A stretch of 64,000 bases of DNA from Amycolatopsis sp. AA4 (GCF_002796545.1 NZ_CP024896.1:1-64000), one strand, 5' to 3'. Positions 50,574-58,996 are shown, numbered from the stretch's first letter. Made by a program: numbers and translations. The notes: a model not told the origin generated them from the letters alone.

Positions 50574-51356
50574 TCAGTAGGTGTAGGAGGCGAGCAGGCT
50601 GTCGATGCTGTCGGCGCGGTCGCCGTAGATCGCGATGTGCCATTCGACGGTGAGCCTGCGGTAGGCGGCGAACGCGTCGGCGTCCAGGTCGACGGGCCGG
50701 TCGGCGCTGGCGTCGATCGCGGCCAGCAGGGTCGCGGTATCGGCGGCCGGGCTGGTGCCGGCGGTGTCTGCGACCGGGGTCAGGCGGGCTTCGGGGTCGT
50801 AGAGCCGCGCGGGCCGGTGGCGCTCGGAGGGCGTGCCGGCGATCGCGAGCCTCAGGATCCGCGTCGCGGTCCGCCAGGCCGACAGCGACGCGTCGAGGTC
50901 GCCGTCCTCGTCCTGCTCGAATCGCCGCCACTCCGCCGCGAACTCGGCGACCTCCTGGAGCGAGGGGAGCCGGTCCTCCGGTGCGGTGGCCTCGGCCTGG
51001 TCCACCAGGGCGGCCGCGGCCGCCAGCCGTTCCAGCTGCGTGCGGGTCGCGGTGGCGATGTGGACGCCCATGTGCCCGGTGCGGTCGCAGGCCAGGGCGA
51101 TCGCGGCGTCTTCGCGGCGGTGGTCGCCGATCGCGAAGTGGTCGAAGCGCGGGTCGTGCAGCAGGATCGCGTCCAGCGCGGCCTCCAGCTCCGGGGCGAT
51201 CAGCTGGCCGGGAAGCTGCCACGGGTCGCCCTCGCCGCGCTGGGCGGGATCGTTCGCGTGCCGCAGCGACCCGGCGAACTCGATCGCCTGGCCCAGCACG
51301 CCGTGCAGGTCCATGTGGTCCGGGACGAGCACCCGCACCGTCTCGGCGGCGCCCAC
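50574..51356 (-). CDS. Hypothetical protein
   Basis: 260 aa. VRVLVPDHMDLHGVLGQAIE start, several helices, and LTVEWHIAIYGDRADSIDSL near the end. No membrane helix or known motif. Divergent from the gene at 51461. Confidence 0.6.
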   Translation of the reverse strand: MGAAETVRVLVPDHMDLHGVLGQAIEFAGSLRHANDPAQRGEGDPWQLPGQLIAPELEAALDAILLHDPRFDHFAIGDHRREDAAIALACDRTGHMGVHIATATRTQLERLAAAAALVDQAEATAPEDRLPSLQEVAEFAAEWRRFEQDEDGDLDASLSAWRTATRILRLAIAGTPSERHRPARLYDPEARLTPVADTAGTSPAADTATLLAAIDASADRPVDLDADAFAAYRRLTVEWHIAIYGDRADSIDSLLASYTY

Positions 51357-51460
51357 CTCAGTACTCCTCGCTGCTCACGAACCATAACCGTAGACCCGGC
51401 GGCAAGCCCTTCGCCGACACCGACGCCTGCGGCGGTGCGGGGTGGGCGCATGCTGTTGGT

Positions 51461-51892
51461 GTGCGGACGCGGGATGTGCGTGTCGGCGACACCTACGTGG
51501 TCGAGGTGCCGCATTCCTTGCCGATGTCCCGGTATCCGGCGAGGGACGAGGCCGGGGGCTTTGCGGAGTGGTGGCGGCTGCAGACGTTGCGCGGCGGGCG
51601 GTTCCGGCTGACCGTGACCGAAATCGACGCCGCGGCTGCGCCGCCGATGGCCGAGGGGATCCGGGTGGTGTCCCGGTCCTGGGTGAGGGTGGATTTGACC
51701 CTCGAACAGGCGGAGCAGCTGGGGCTGCCGCCGGGCGAGTACTCGGTCGACGGGCTGCTGCGCGACGCCGCCGGTCGTACGGTCGAGCTGCCCGAGGTGT
51801 CGCCGGTGCGGGTGCCGGTCCGCTGGCTGCGTCCCGGCGACTTCGAGCGGACGCCCCCGACCCATCGCGATCTCGACAGGCTGGGGTGGTAG
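51461..51892 (+). CDS. Hypothetical beta-rich protein
   Basis: 143 aa from GTG 51461 (VRTRDVRVGDTYVVEVPHSL). Segments such as VVSRSWVRVDLTLEQAEQLG and YSVDGLLRDAAGRTVELPEV suggest a compact beta fold. A start further upstream cannot be excluded. No family recognised. Confidence 0.55.
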   Translation: MRTRDVRVGDTYVVEVPHSLPMSRYPARDEAGGFAEWWRLQTLRGGRFRLTVTEIDAAAAPPMAEGIRVVSRSWVRVDLTLEQAEQLGLPPGEYSVDGLLRDAAGRTVELPEVSPVRVPVRWLRPGDFERTPPTHRDLDRLGW

Positions 51893-51903
51893 GCGGTTTC
51901 GGG

Positions 51904-52188
51904 CTACGGCTGGTCGTGTCCTGGTTTTTCGTCCCAGTAGGACGAGGACGTCGGGCGTTCGCCTTTGAGCCAGGCGGTGTCTTCCCTCATCGAGCTGGCC
52001 AGGCCGTCCGGGTTGAGCACGGTGAACACCATGTCCGTGAACTCTTTCCGCGCCTGCTGGTCGGCGGCGGACATACCGCGCTTTTCCTTGCGTGCCCAGT
52101 ATTCCTGCTCGCGTTCCAGACGCGGCAGCAGTTCGTTGCGAGTAAGGGCGTTGAGATCTTCCCGGGTCAATCGCTGGAATCGGGCCAT
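51904..52188 (-). CDS. Small helical protein coupled to recombinase
   Basis: 94 aa from ATG 52188, overlapping the recombinase stop (TGATG). Begins MARFQRLTREDLNALTRNEL; charged helices throughout. Coupling suggests a cofactor or excision-related role, but it has no HTH typical of Xis. Confidence 0.6.
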   Translation of the reverse strand: MARFQRLTREDLNALTRNELLPRLEREQEYWARKEKRGMSAADQQARKEFTDMVFTVLNPDGLASSMREDTAWLKGERPTSSSYWDEKPGHDQP

Positions 52189-53225
52189 CAGGCGGTGCCT
52201 TTCCGGGTCGGCGTGGGCGGGTATGCCATGCGGGCGGCGAGTTCGTCGGCGCTTGGCGGCCGGGTGCTGCGGCGGGCGTCGATGTCGTCGAGGCGGCGGT
52301 GGGTGCCTTCCTTGCTGGGCTTCAGGTAGCGCTGGAGGGTTCGGCGGTCCTCGTGGCCGGAGAGGTTCATCAGGTCGGCTTCGGTGGCGCCGTCTTCGCC
52401 GGCGTGGGTGAGGCGGGAGTGGCGCAGGTCGTGCAGGTCCCAGCCGCCGGTCGCGGCGCCGAGGCGACGTTCGGCGGTACGGTAGGTCATGCGCCGGCGG
52501 CGGCTGACGGGGTCGACGTCGCGGGCGGGGACGGTGCCGTCGTCGGGTGCGCGGCGGGCGGACAGGAAGATCGGGCCGGTGGTGCGGCGGCCGAGGAGCT
52601 GGCCGAGCATGCGGGCGGTGCGGACGTCGTAGAGCAGGTCGTCGGCTTTGCCGCCCTTGCGGATCGTGCGGGCGCGGCGGTTGGCCCGGTCCAGGTCCTC
52701 GATGTCGAGGGCGAGCACTTCCTCGGCGCGGGCGGCCGTGGAGTACAGCATCGACCACAGCGTCCGGTCCTCCAGGGACCGGCGTTTGTCGGCGACGAGC
52801 CGGTCGATCTGCTCGCGGTCGCGGACGCGGGTGTCGTCGGGCTTGGGCTGGTGCTCCCGGTCGAGCCCGGCCAGCACCGCGGCCGCGTCCTCGATCCACT
52901 CCTGCTCGTCGAAGTAGGCGAGCGCCGAGGCGACGGCGGCGCGGCGGGCATTGAACGTCGACGGGGCCTTGTCTCCCCATGCGGTCCGGATGTTGGCGTG
53001 CAGCCGGTCGCGGCCGCCGCCGTCGAGTTCGCCGAGGCCGGCGATCCCGGCGAACGCCCTCGGCAGGGCGGTGGTGTAGGAGCGGACGGTCTCGGGCGAG
53101 GTGATCCGGCCCGACCGGCCGCGCCGGTTGGCCAGGTGCCGCAGGAACGAGGCGAGCGCGTCCGCGGTCGGCACGCCGTCCGCCGACGGGTCCGCCACGG
53201 CGGTCAGGAGCGTTCCGGCGGCCAT
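52188..53225 (-). CDS. Tyrosine recombinase/integrase
   Basis: 345 aa from ATG 53225, behind GAGGAGG; ATG 53330 would add 35 residues but lies inside a palindrome. Catalytic residues: Arg in YSTAARAEEVLAL, HDLRHSRLTH (H-x-x-R), His in SGHEDRRTLQRYL and Tyr in the same segment. N-terminal SAM-like core-binding domain (ALASFLRHLANRRGRSGRIT). It could integrate the element, resolve dimers or both; no tRNA or att core was found next to it. Confidence 0.85.
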   Translation of the reverse strand: MAAGTLLTAVADPSADGVPTADALASFLRHLANRRGRSGRITSPETVRSYTTALPRAFAGIAGLGELDGGGRDRLHANIRTAWGDKAPSTFNARRAAVASALAYFDEQEWIEDAAAVLAGLDREHQPKPDDTRVRDREQIDRLVADKRRSLEDRTLWSMLYSTAARAEEVLALDIEDLDRANRRARTIRKGGKADDLLYDVRTARMLGQLLGRRTTGPIFLSARRAPDDGTVPARDVDPVSRRRRMTYRTAERRLGAATGGWDLHDLRHSRLTHAGEDGATEADLMNLSGHEDRRTLQRYLKPSKEGTHRRLDDIDARRSTRPPSADELAARMAYPPTPTRKGTA

Positions 53226-53311
53226 CGGGCGGCCCGCCTCCTCAATGTCAGATAACACGCGCGAAAGGGGTGCGGCCCGCGCGGACGTTCCCGCAGGAGC
53301 CGAAACCCAGC

Positions 53312-53340
53312 TTGTCAGATAATACGTCATTATCTGACAA
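53312..53340. promoter_or_regulatory. Palindrome upstream of recombinase
   Basis: Arms TTGTCAGATAAT / ATTATCTGACAA with a 5-base spacer. A further half-site TGTCAGATAA sits at about 53246-53255, between this palindrome and the recombinase start. Candidate operator or recombinase arm-type site. Confidence 0.65.
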
Positions 53341-53425
53341 ATACACAGGCCATCGCTCCGAGCTGCATGGTGAGCACTCTCTGTGTTCTGGGCAGATCCA
53401 TGACAATGCTCGTCCAAAAAAACAA

Positions 53426-53444
53426 GTCACACGGAACGTGTGAC
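53426..53444. promoter_or_regulatory. Second palindrome in recombinase divergent region
   Basis: GTCACACG-GAA-CGTGTGAC, perfect arms of 8 bp, about 43 bases before the ATG at 53487 on the plus strand. Confidence 0.5.
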
Positions 53445-53486
53445 AACATCGGATTGTCAGGATTCCCGCCCGGAAAGAAGGACCTC

Positions 53487-53675
53487 ATGGCGAAACCGCA
53501 GCAGCAGAAATGCCTCAACGACCACCCCGCGACGAGCGAGGGCTATTGCACTCATTCCGGCTGCACCTACTCCGCCAGCAACCGCAACCAGGCGGTAGGC
53601 GGGAAGAACCAGGGACCGGCCTACGAGGTCCCGGAGTACCCGCCGGGAAACCCGTACACCCGGCTGTCTGACTGA
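53487..53675 (+). CDS. Small Cys-containing protein
   Basis: 62 aa behind AAAGAAGGA. CLNDHPATSEGYCTHSGCTY could bind zinc; the tail ends EVPEYPPGNPYTRLSD. Divergent from the recombinase with two palindromes between. Confidence 0.55.
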   Translation: MAKPQQQKCLNDHPATSEGYCTHSGCTYSASNRNQAVGGKNQGPAYEVPEYPPGNPYTRLSD

Positions 53676-53710
53676 GCGGTCCTTCGCGCCGGTGTCGGTA
53701 CGGTTCGTGC

Positions 53711-54001
53711 ATGACCGTTCCCGACGAGTCTCGCGGACCTGAACCGCTGCCCCGGACCGACGCTGACGACGGCGAGGAGACGCGACGCGCCGAGCACGGC
53801 CTCATCGGAACTCGCGCCCTCGCCGAGCAGTACGGCATCACCCCGGACAGCGTGCGCCATCTGATGGCCGACTACGGCGTGCGCGAGGTCCGCGGCTACC
53901 CGCGCGAGGCCGCGCTCGCCGTCCAGGCGCAGCGGCCCGGTCGACGGCCCGGCCCCGGCCGAGGGCACCGACGCCCCGAACCCGACGATCGCCAGACCTG
54001 A
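53711..54001 (+). CDS. Small putative DNA-binding protein
   Basis: 96 aa. Central GTRALAEQYGITPDSVRHLM looks like a helix-turn-helix; flanks are polar and Arg/Pro-rich. Unknown target. Confidence 0.5.
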   Translation: MTVPDESRGPEPLPRTDADDGEETRRAEHGLIGTRALAEQYGITPDSVRHLMADYGVREVRGYPREAALAVQAQRPGRRPGPGRGHRRPEPDDRQT

Positions 54002-54065
54002 CCGCAGGTTCCCCGGGCCACCGTCAAGAACTCGCCCGGGGAACCTGCGAGGAAGGGTCACCGCA

Positions 54066-54968
54066 GTGACGATCGACGAAGACGCCCGGCGGCTGCCGGA
54101 CGAGAACCGCTGGGGACAGGGGTACGGCCGCGACTACACCCCGGCCGACCTCGACGAGATCGCCGGCAATCTCGCCGGCCCGCCGCAGCCCGGCTACCGT
54201 CGCCGGCTGCACGCCGACACCCCGGGATGGTCCCCCGCCGTGGCGGGCCGGGCGCACGTCCCGCCCGGCTACGACGCGCTGCGCCACCCCAACCGCGACG
54301 GCGTCGACCCGGACGCGCTCGACCCGGAGTTCCCCACGCAGGACGATCCGACCGTCATGGTCGAACCGGGGCTGCAGCGGCACTTCCGCGACCGCGGCTG
54401 GGCGTTGGACCAGCACGGCCGCCCGCTGCACCCGCTTCACCCGCAGCTGCTGGCCGACCCCCGGATCGGGCTGCCCGCCGGACTCGGCTACGCCTACTGG
54501 TACGGCGAGGCGGTCGTCGCGGACGCCGTCGTCACGACCGCCGGCGGAGACGTCCTGCTGACCAGCCGCGACACCGACAGGGGCCGGATTCCCTGTCTGC
54601 CCGGCGGCTACGCGATCCCCGCCGACGCCGGCCGCACTCCTGCCGACTGGCGGCACGGGCTGCGCCCGCTCGCCCGCGACTCGATCATCGCGGCCGCAGC
54701 ACGCAAAACCCGCGCCGAAACGGGCCTCGTCGTCGCCAAAAACGAGCCCGCGACGATCATCCGCGCCATCCGCCCGATCAGCCGGCCGCACACCCTGCAC
54801 GCATGGACCTGCACCTACACCGTCCGCATCGACCTCGCGGCCACGAGCAGGCCGCCGCTGGCCCCGTCCGTCGACGCACGCTGGGTGTCCGTCGACGACC
54901 TCCACGAGCAGGTGCTCGGACGGATGTGGCCTGACCATCGGCGAGCAATCCTCGCCGCCGTCGAATAA
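54066..54968 (+). CDS. Nudix-domain protein with N-terminal extension
   Basis: 300 aa from GTG 54066. The last ~160 residues are Nudix-like: VVADAVVTTAGGDVLLTSRD, CLPGGYAIPADAGRTP, then AARKTRAETGLVV. The box is interrupted by ~20 extra residues and lacks the usual REL-EE, so catalysis is uncertain. The N-terminal 130 residues are Pro/Asp-rich without known domain. Confidence 0.7.
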   Translation: MTIDEDARRLPDENRWGQGYGRDYTPADLDEIAGNLAGPPQPGYRRRLHADTPGWSPAVAGRAHVPPGYDALRHPNRDGVDPDALDPEFPTQDDPTVMVEPGLQRHFRDRGWALDQHGRPLHPLHPQLLADPRIGLPAGLGYAYWYGEAVVADAVVTTAGGDVLLTSRDTDRGRIPCLPGGYAIPADAGRTPADWRHGLRPLARDSIIAAAARKTRAETGLVVAKNEPATIIRAIRPISRPHTLHAWTCTYTVRIDLAATSRPPLAPSVDARWVSVDDLHEQVLGRMWPDHRRAILAAVE

Positions 54969-55359
54969 CAGGACTCCGAGGACACCACGCGAGGGACGGG
55001 CTCACCGTCAGGATTTCAGGTCAACTGACCCTGACGGCGGCCCGCTTGACGATGTTCGTCGTGCTGGTGTTGAGCATTGCGGGCCTGCACCTGCACTGAC
55101 GTCGCCCCGGGTTGGCGGTCCTTTGCGGCCGGCCACCCTCATTCATGCTACCGGCGGCGGAGAGGCATAAAACAAGTCCCCGCCCGGAGGGGGGCGGGGA
55201 CTTCGCCGCGAAACTTGTCAGTACAGAACATCGGGAACCACCCCGAGCCCGCGCGGCACGCACAAGCATAGCCACCGCCAGGAGGGCCGCAGGCCGCACC
55301 GCGGGAGGTCCGCCGACGGGCCGAGACGGGCGCGAAAACCGACGCGCCTCTCGCGGCGT
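54969..55359. other. Gap with hairpin and stray leader copy
   Basis: No gene supported. Holds a strong hairpin (55174-55203) and, at about 55215-55250, a copy of the leader GTCAGTACAGAACA...ACCACCCCGA seen downstream of family B promoters at 56.06 and 56.80 kb. Confidence 0.5.
55174..55203. terminator. Hairpin terminator
   Basis: 12-bp perfect stem (55174-55185 with 55192-55203), 6-base loop, preceded by an A run (CATAAAACAAG). Confidence 0.65.
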
Positions 55360-55387
55360 CTGACTATGTACGCTAATCTGACCATGT
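55360..55387 (+). promoter_or_regulatory. Direct-repeat promoter, family B, copy 1
   Basis: CTGACTATGT (55360) and CTGACCATGT (55378), 18 bp apart, with TAATCT as -10 between them. Upstream of the gene at 55431. Confidence 0.65.
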
Positions 55388-55430
55388 CCATGCGAGGCGG
55401 CCCCGGCGGGGCGCGTGAAAGGAGTGCGTC

Positions 55431-55943
55431 GTGAGCGAGGACCAGGACGTCGGGCGCAAGGCCGCGCCGAGACGGAGGGCTCCGCGCAAACCGCAGGTGC
55501 CGTCGCCCGGGCACACGCGCATCGCGTGGTACTGGAGGCTGCCGGACTTCGACGACGCGCGCGCGGCCTACCTGGCCGACTGGCAGTGCGACGAGCGCGA
55601 GCGGATCCGCGGACCGGAGAAGTTCGCATCCTGGATCGGGAGAGCACTTTCCCGCTTCGCGCAGCTCACCCCGCAGGAGCGCGCCGCTCGGGTCGAGCGG
55701 CCGCCGGCGGAGGGCGTCAAAGGCGGAAGCCGCAGCTTCGAGGTCCCCGACGAGGACCTGGCGGCGATGCGCAAGGCGATGCGCGAGGACCGGGAAGCCG
55801 GGCTGTGGACGTCGGACAGCGGATGGGTCGCCGGCGCGGTCGCCACGGCCGTCGAAGCCGCGCGCAAGCGCGCCGGCGGCACGCTGCCCACCCCGCCGGC
55901 CAAGCTCGCCAGCAGCTACCGGCACCGGTTCGACGAGTCGTAG
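55431..55943 (+). CDS. Hypothetical plasmid protein
   Basis: 170 aa from GTG 55431 behind AAAGGAG. Basic N-terminus, then IAWYWRLPDFDDARAAYLAD and a helical region ending GWVAGAVATAVEAARKRAGG. No recognised domain. First gene of the family B regulon. Confidence 0.6.
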   Translation: MSEDQDVGRKAAPRRRAPRKPQVPSPGHTRIAWYWRLPDFDDARAAYLADWQCDERERIRGPEKFASWIGRALSRFAQLTPQERAARVERPPAEGVKGGSRSFEVPDEDLAAMRKAMREDREAGLWTSDSGWVAGAVATAVEAARKRAGGTLPTPPAKLASSYRHRFDES

Positions 55944-56037
55944 TTCGCACTGACAGCGGGGAGCGCGACCGGAGTGGTGTCCGGACCGCGCTCCCCGCAC
56001 GTATTCCGGCCGACGCACGCCACGCGCTTGCGCATGA

Positions 56038-56065
56038 CTGAACATGTCCGCTAACCTGAACATGT
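56038..56065 (+). promoter_or_regulatory. Direct-repeat promoter, family B, copy 2
   Basis: CTGAACATGT at 56038 and 56056 (18 bp apart); -35 TTGCGC (56029) and -10 TAACCT spaced 18. Followed by the conserved leader GTCAGTACGGAACAGGGGC. Confidence 0.75.
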
Positions 56066-56112
56066 CAGTACGGAACAGGGGCCCACCACCCCGACGCAAG
56101 GAGAGATGCACG

Positions 56113-56322
56113 ATGAACTTGAGCGACATCCCGACCCGGCCCGCAGCGATCGTGACGGTCGACGCGGACTGCGAGCAGTACCCCGACATCATCGCGGGCA
56201 CCTGGTCGCCCGGCGACGTGATCGCCTGCCCCGACTGCCAGACCTCGCACACTGTCACGGGCGTGACCGTCGTCGCGATCATCGACGCCGCCGAGGTTCC
56301 CGCGACGGGCGAGGGGGAATGA
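56113..56322 (+). CDS. Small hypothetical protein with CxxC
   Basis: 69 aa. Acidic and beta-rich, with VIACPDCQTSHTVTGVTVVA as the only motif. Overlaps the next gene by its stop. Under promoter family B copy 2. Confidence 0.55.
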   Translation: MNLSDIPTRPAAIVTVDADCEQYPDIIAGTWSPGDVIACPDCQTSHTVTGVTVVAIIDAAEVPATGEGE

Positions 56323-56564
56323 TGGAATACCGCGTGATCGTCGCCGAAACAGTGCTGCACTCCGTGCCGGTCCACGTCGACGGGCCCGACAGCTGGGAAG
56401 CGCGGACGGCGGCCGAGGCCGACGCGGTCGAGGCGCTCGCCGAGGCGGGAGGCGAGTACTTCCTGTCCGTCCAGGACCCCACCGTGCTCCGCGTCGCCCC
56501 GGTCGGGACAGAGGCCGGACACGCCTCCGCGCGGCAGGTCCCGACGGCCGTCCGGGCGCGCTAA
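56322..56564 (+). CDS. Small hypothetical protein
   Basis: 80 aa from ATG 56322 (ATG 56319 also in frame) behind GAGGGGG. YRVIVAETVLHSVPVHVDGP start; no motif. Co-translated with the gene before. Confidence 0.55.
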   Translation: MEYRVIVAETVLHSVPVHVDGPDSWEARTAAEADAVEALAEAGGEYFLSVQDPTVLRVAPVGTEAGHASARQVPTAVRAR

Positions 56565-56573
56565 ATCGCACGT

Positions 56574-56609
56574 CGCAGGCTCCCGCGCCCTGGCACGCGG
56601 GAGCCTGCG
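56574..56609. terminator. Hairpin terminator
   Basis: 14-bp perfect stem (56574-56587 with 56596-56609), 8-base loop, 10 bases after the stop at 56564. Confidence 0.75.
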
Positions 56610-56779
56610 CATCGCCGCGCATCCCCGGAGCGGACGCAGTGCCGGCTGGCTGGCAAAACCGCGCGCGGAAAAACCCAAAAAGACGGCGGGGACGAAGAAA
56701 AACAAGGCCGCCCGATCGGCGGACGCGACCTGCGCGCCGCGATCTTCCCGGACATTTTCGCCAAGACGATTGCGCATGA

Positions 56780-56807
56780 CTGAACAGGTACGCTAGACTG
56801 AACATGT
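56780..56807 (+). promoter_or_regulatory. Direct-repeat promoter, family B, copy 3
   Basis: CTGAACAGGT (56780) and CTGAACATGT (56798), 18 bp apart; -35 TTGCGC and -10 TAGACT spaced 18. Followed by GTCAGTACAGAACAGGGGC. Confidence 0.75.
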
Positions 56808-56858
56808 CAGTACAGAACAGGGGCTCACCACCCCGAATCCGACCCGAAAGGGAACGAC

Positions 56859-58001
56859 ATGTCGGACGTCATCACCACCGCCTCGAACACCGACCTCGCC
56901 GCGATCGCCGCGCTGCTGCAGCAGCAGCGCGCACAGCGACTGGACGTCGTCGCCCCGGCGGCTGCGATCCGCGCCGAGGGCGGCCGCCTGGTCGTGCGCG
57001 ACGCGGGCGAGCCGGTGCTCTCGCTGGACGGGGTCACCACCCGGGACGCCGCCCTCACTCCGAACGCCGTTGCCGACGCGGAGATCGCGGACAAGCTCGG
57101 CATCCCCACCCCGTACGTGCGCCGCCTCCGCGAGGACCACGCCGAGCTGTGGGACGCCAACGTCAACGGGTGGCTGCAGCGGGACGAGCGCTCGTTCCTC
57201 GTGCGGGGCCTTACCGACGGCTCGGAGGGCGACGGCATCGCGCGCGCGTTCCTGTCCGACCAGTACCGGATCGTCGACAATCTCGACGTGCTGCTCGCGA
57301 CGCTCGAAGGCCTGCGCTCCACCGGGATCGACGCGAACGTGACCGGCGCGGACCTGTCGGAAAAGCGGATGTACGTGCGCGTCAGCTCGCCTGCTGTCGC
57401 GGCCGCTGCGCCGCAGCTGCTGGCCGACTACCGCTCGCCCTTCACCGGCGACCGGGGCGCGGACAACCCGCTGGTATTCGCGGGATTCGTCATCACCAAC
57501 TCCGAGGTTGGACACGGGGCGTTCACGATCACCCCGCGCCTGGAAATCCAGGTGTGCCAGAACGGCATGACGATGCAGCGCGACGCGCTGCGGTCCCCGC
57601 ACCTGGGCGGCCGCATGGACCACGGCCAGATCCGGTTCAGCGACGCTACCCAGCGCAAGAACCTGGAACTCGTGAAATCGCAGACCGTCGACGCCGTGCG
57701 CACGCTCCTGGACGCCGATTACCTGGCCAAGGTGATCGCCGAGATGACCGATAAGGCAGCCACCGAGGTGACCGCCCCGTCGGACACCGTTGAGCGCGTC
57801 AAGACCGAGCTGCGTTACACCGACGCGCAGCGCGACGAGATCCTGTCGCACTTCCTCAAGGGCGGCGACCCGACCGCCGGAGGGGTCATGCACGCGGTCA
57901 CCAGCGCCGCCCAGGTCATCCGCGACCGCGACGCCGACAAGGCCCACGAGATGGAAACCCACGCCGTGCGCGCGCTCGAAATCGCCGCGGCCGCCCACTG
58001 A
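56859..58001 (+). CDS. DUF932 family protein
   Basis: 380 aa. RAFLSDQYRIVDNLDVLLAT, VFAGFVITNSEVGHGAFTIT and RLEIQVCQNGMTMQRDALR match the DUF932 (phage/plasmid-related) family, which is common on plasmids and phages but of unknown biochemical role. Length is typical. Expressed from family B promoter copy 3; the gene at 58081 follows. Confidence 0.85.
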   Translation: MSDVITTASNTDLAAIAALLQQQRAQRLDVVAPAAAIRAEGGRLVVRDAGEPVLSLDGVTTRDAALTPNAVADAEIADKLGIPTPYVRRLREDHAELWDANVNGWLQRDERSFLVRGLTDGSEGDGIARAFLSDQYRIVDNLDVLLATLEGLRSTGIDANVTGADLSEKRMYVRVSSPAVAAAAPQLLADYRSPFTGDRGADNPLVFAGFVITNSEVGHGAFTITPRLEIQVCQNGMTMQRDALRSPHLGGRMDHGQIRFSDATQRKNLELVKSQTVDAVRTLLDADYLAKVIAEMTDKAATEVTAPSDTVERVKTELRYTDAQRDEILSHFLKGGDPTAGGVMHAVTSAAQVIRDRDADKAHEMETHAVRALEIAAAAH

Positions 58002-58080
58002 CCGAAGACCGGAGCCCGGGGCGGGGCAGCACCGCCCCGGGCTCCGGTTCCTTGTCGCTCCGAAAGGACAACTGTTCACC

Positions 58081-58479
58081 ATGACCACGACGGAAAACCG
58101 CTTCGTCATCGGCGAATTCGTCCGCATCACCTCCGGCGCACTCGCCGGCCAAACCGGAACGGTCGTCGCCACCGAAACCGACGCTCACGGCAACACCCTG
58201 TACGCCCTCGCCCCACGGCGAGTGGTCATTGACCGCCGGCGACTTGTCACCGGCGACCTGCTAGAGCACGCCACCAGCGTCTCATTGGCAGAGGTGCAGC
58301 ACACCCTGCAGGCTCTGGGCGATGCCGTCACGCGCGACGACGTCCAGGCCTACCGGCGCGCACTCGCCGTCGCGCGGCAGCAGGGGCTCACCAACGAACA
58401 GATCACCGACGCCCACACTTGGCGCGACCGCAAACGAGATCGGCCCGCCTCGTTCGGACCGGACGGCGGAATCCGATAA
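58081..58479 (+). CDS. Hypothetical protein with KOW-like N-terminus
   Basis: 132 aa behind GAAAGGACAAC. GEFVRITSGALAGQTGTVVA resembles the KOW motif of RNA-binding proteins; the C-terminal half is helical (ALGDAVTRDDVQAYRRALAV). Ends before a strong terminator, probably co-transcribed with the DUF932 gene. Confidence 0.6.
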   Translation: MTTTENRFVIGEFVRITSGALAGQTGTVVATETDAHGNTLYALAPRRVVIDRRRLVTGDLLEHATSVSLAEVQHTLQALGDAVTRDDVQAYRRALAVARQQGLTNEQITDAHTWRDRKRDRPASFGPDGGIR

Positions 58480-58501
58480 CCCGCCGCCAACGAAAAAATG
58501 T

Positions 58502-58538
58502 GTAGGGCCCGCCCGAGACAAACTCGGGCGGGCCCTAC
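58502..58538. terminator. Strong hairpin terminator
   Basis: 16-bp perfect stem (58502-58517 with 58523-58538), loop ACAAA. Between convergent transcripts, so likely works both ways. Confidence 0.85.
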
Positions 58539-58594
58539 GCGTCGTGTACGCGGCCCGCCGCACGACGACGCAGCACTGAGCGGAGCGGCACTAC

Positions 58595-58963
58595 CTACTG
58601 AGCGGAGGATTCCGCATCGCCGGCTGCCGGGTCCGTCGCGGCTTGCGCGGGTTCCCGCTCAGTCGACGCGTCGCGCTTTTTGGTGGACGCGTCGCGCTTT
58701 TTGGTGGCCGATCCACGGCGAGACGCTGCCGTCCGGGGCCGCCCGCCACGTCGTGAGCCGGGCTGCTCGATCCCGAGCTTTCGCAATTCGTCGACAGTCC
58801 ATCCCGCTTTGGTCGCCGCCGTCCAGGCGTCCGCGAGCTTGCTTTCGGCAGCGCGCAGCGCGTCACGCGCCGACGACGCTTCCTGCGCGTACTTCTCCAG
58901 GTCTCGAATGCTTCCGAGCCGTTCCTGCAGCAGTGCTTGGGCGCGGTCCGTGATCGTGTCCAT
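58595..58963 (-). CDS. Small coiled-coil/basic protein next to mob genes
   Basis: 122 aa from ATG 58963. A coiled-coil segment (EKYAQEASSARDALRAAESK) is followed by a basic region with a tandem repeat KKRDAST, encoded by a 21-bp direct repeat at about 58660-58702. The repeat number may vary between strains. Divergent from mobC; a relaxosome helper is possible (inference). Confidence 0.6.
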   Translation of the reverse strand: MDTITDRAQALLQERLGSIRDLEKYAQEASSARDALRAAESKLADAWTAATKAGWTVDELRKLGIEQPGSRRGGRPRTAASRRGSATKKRDASTKKRDASTEREPAQAATDPAAGDAESSAQ

Positions 58964-58978
58964 GCCCGCAGTGTAGGC

Positions 58979-58996
58979 GACTTGATGCGTCAAGTC
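58979..58996. promoter_or_regulatory. Near-perfect palindromic operator
   Basis: GACTTGATGCGTCAAGTC. The halves resemble the TTGACGCGT half-site of promoter family A. Lies 15 bases upstream of the coiled-coil gene's ATG. Confidence 0.5.

Noticed and set aside
53225..53417. Longer recombinase starts at 53330 and 53417
   Set aside because: 53330 lies in a palindrome and neither has a ribosome site; kept as alternatives only.
51900..53490. tRNA gene or att core next to the recombinase
   Set aside because: No cloverleaf-like sequence or duplicated core could be identified by eye.
54969..55100. Hydrophobic peptide MFVVLVLSIAGLHLH near 55050
   Set aside because: Fifteen residues, no ribosome site, no context.
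56620..56785. Open plus-strand frame ending GGRDLRAAIFPDIFAKTIAH
   Set aside because: Ending looks coded but no start codon or ribosome site fits, and it runs back through a terminator hairpin.
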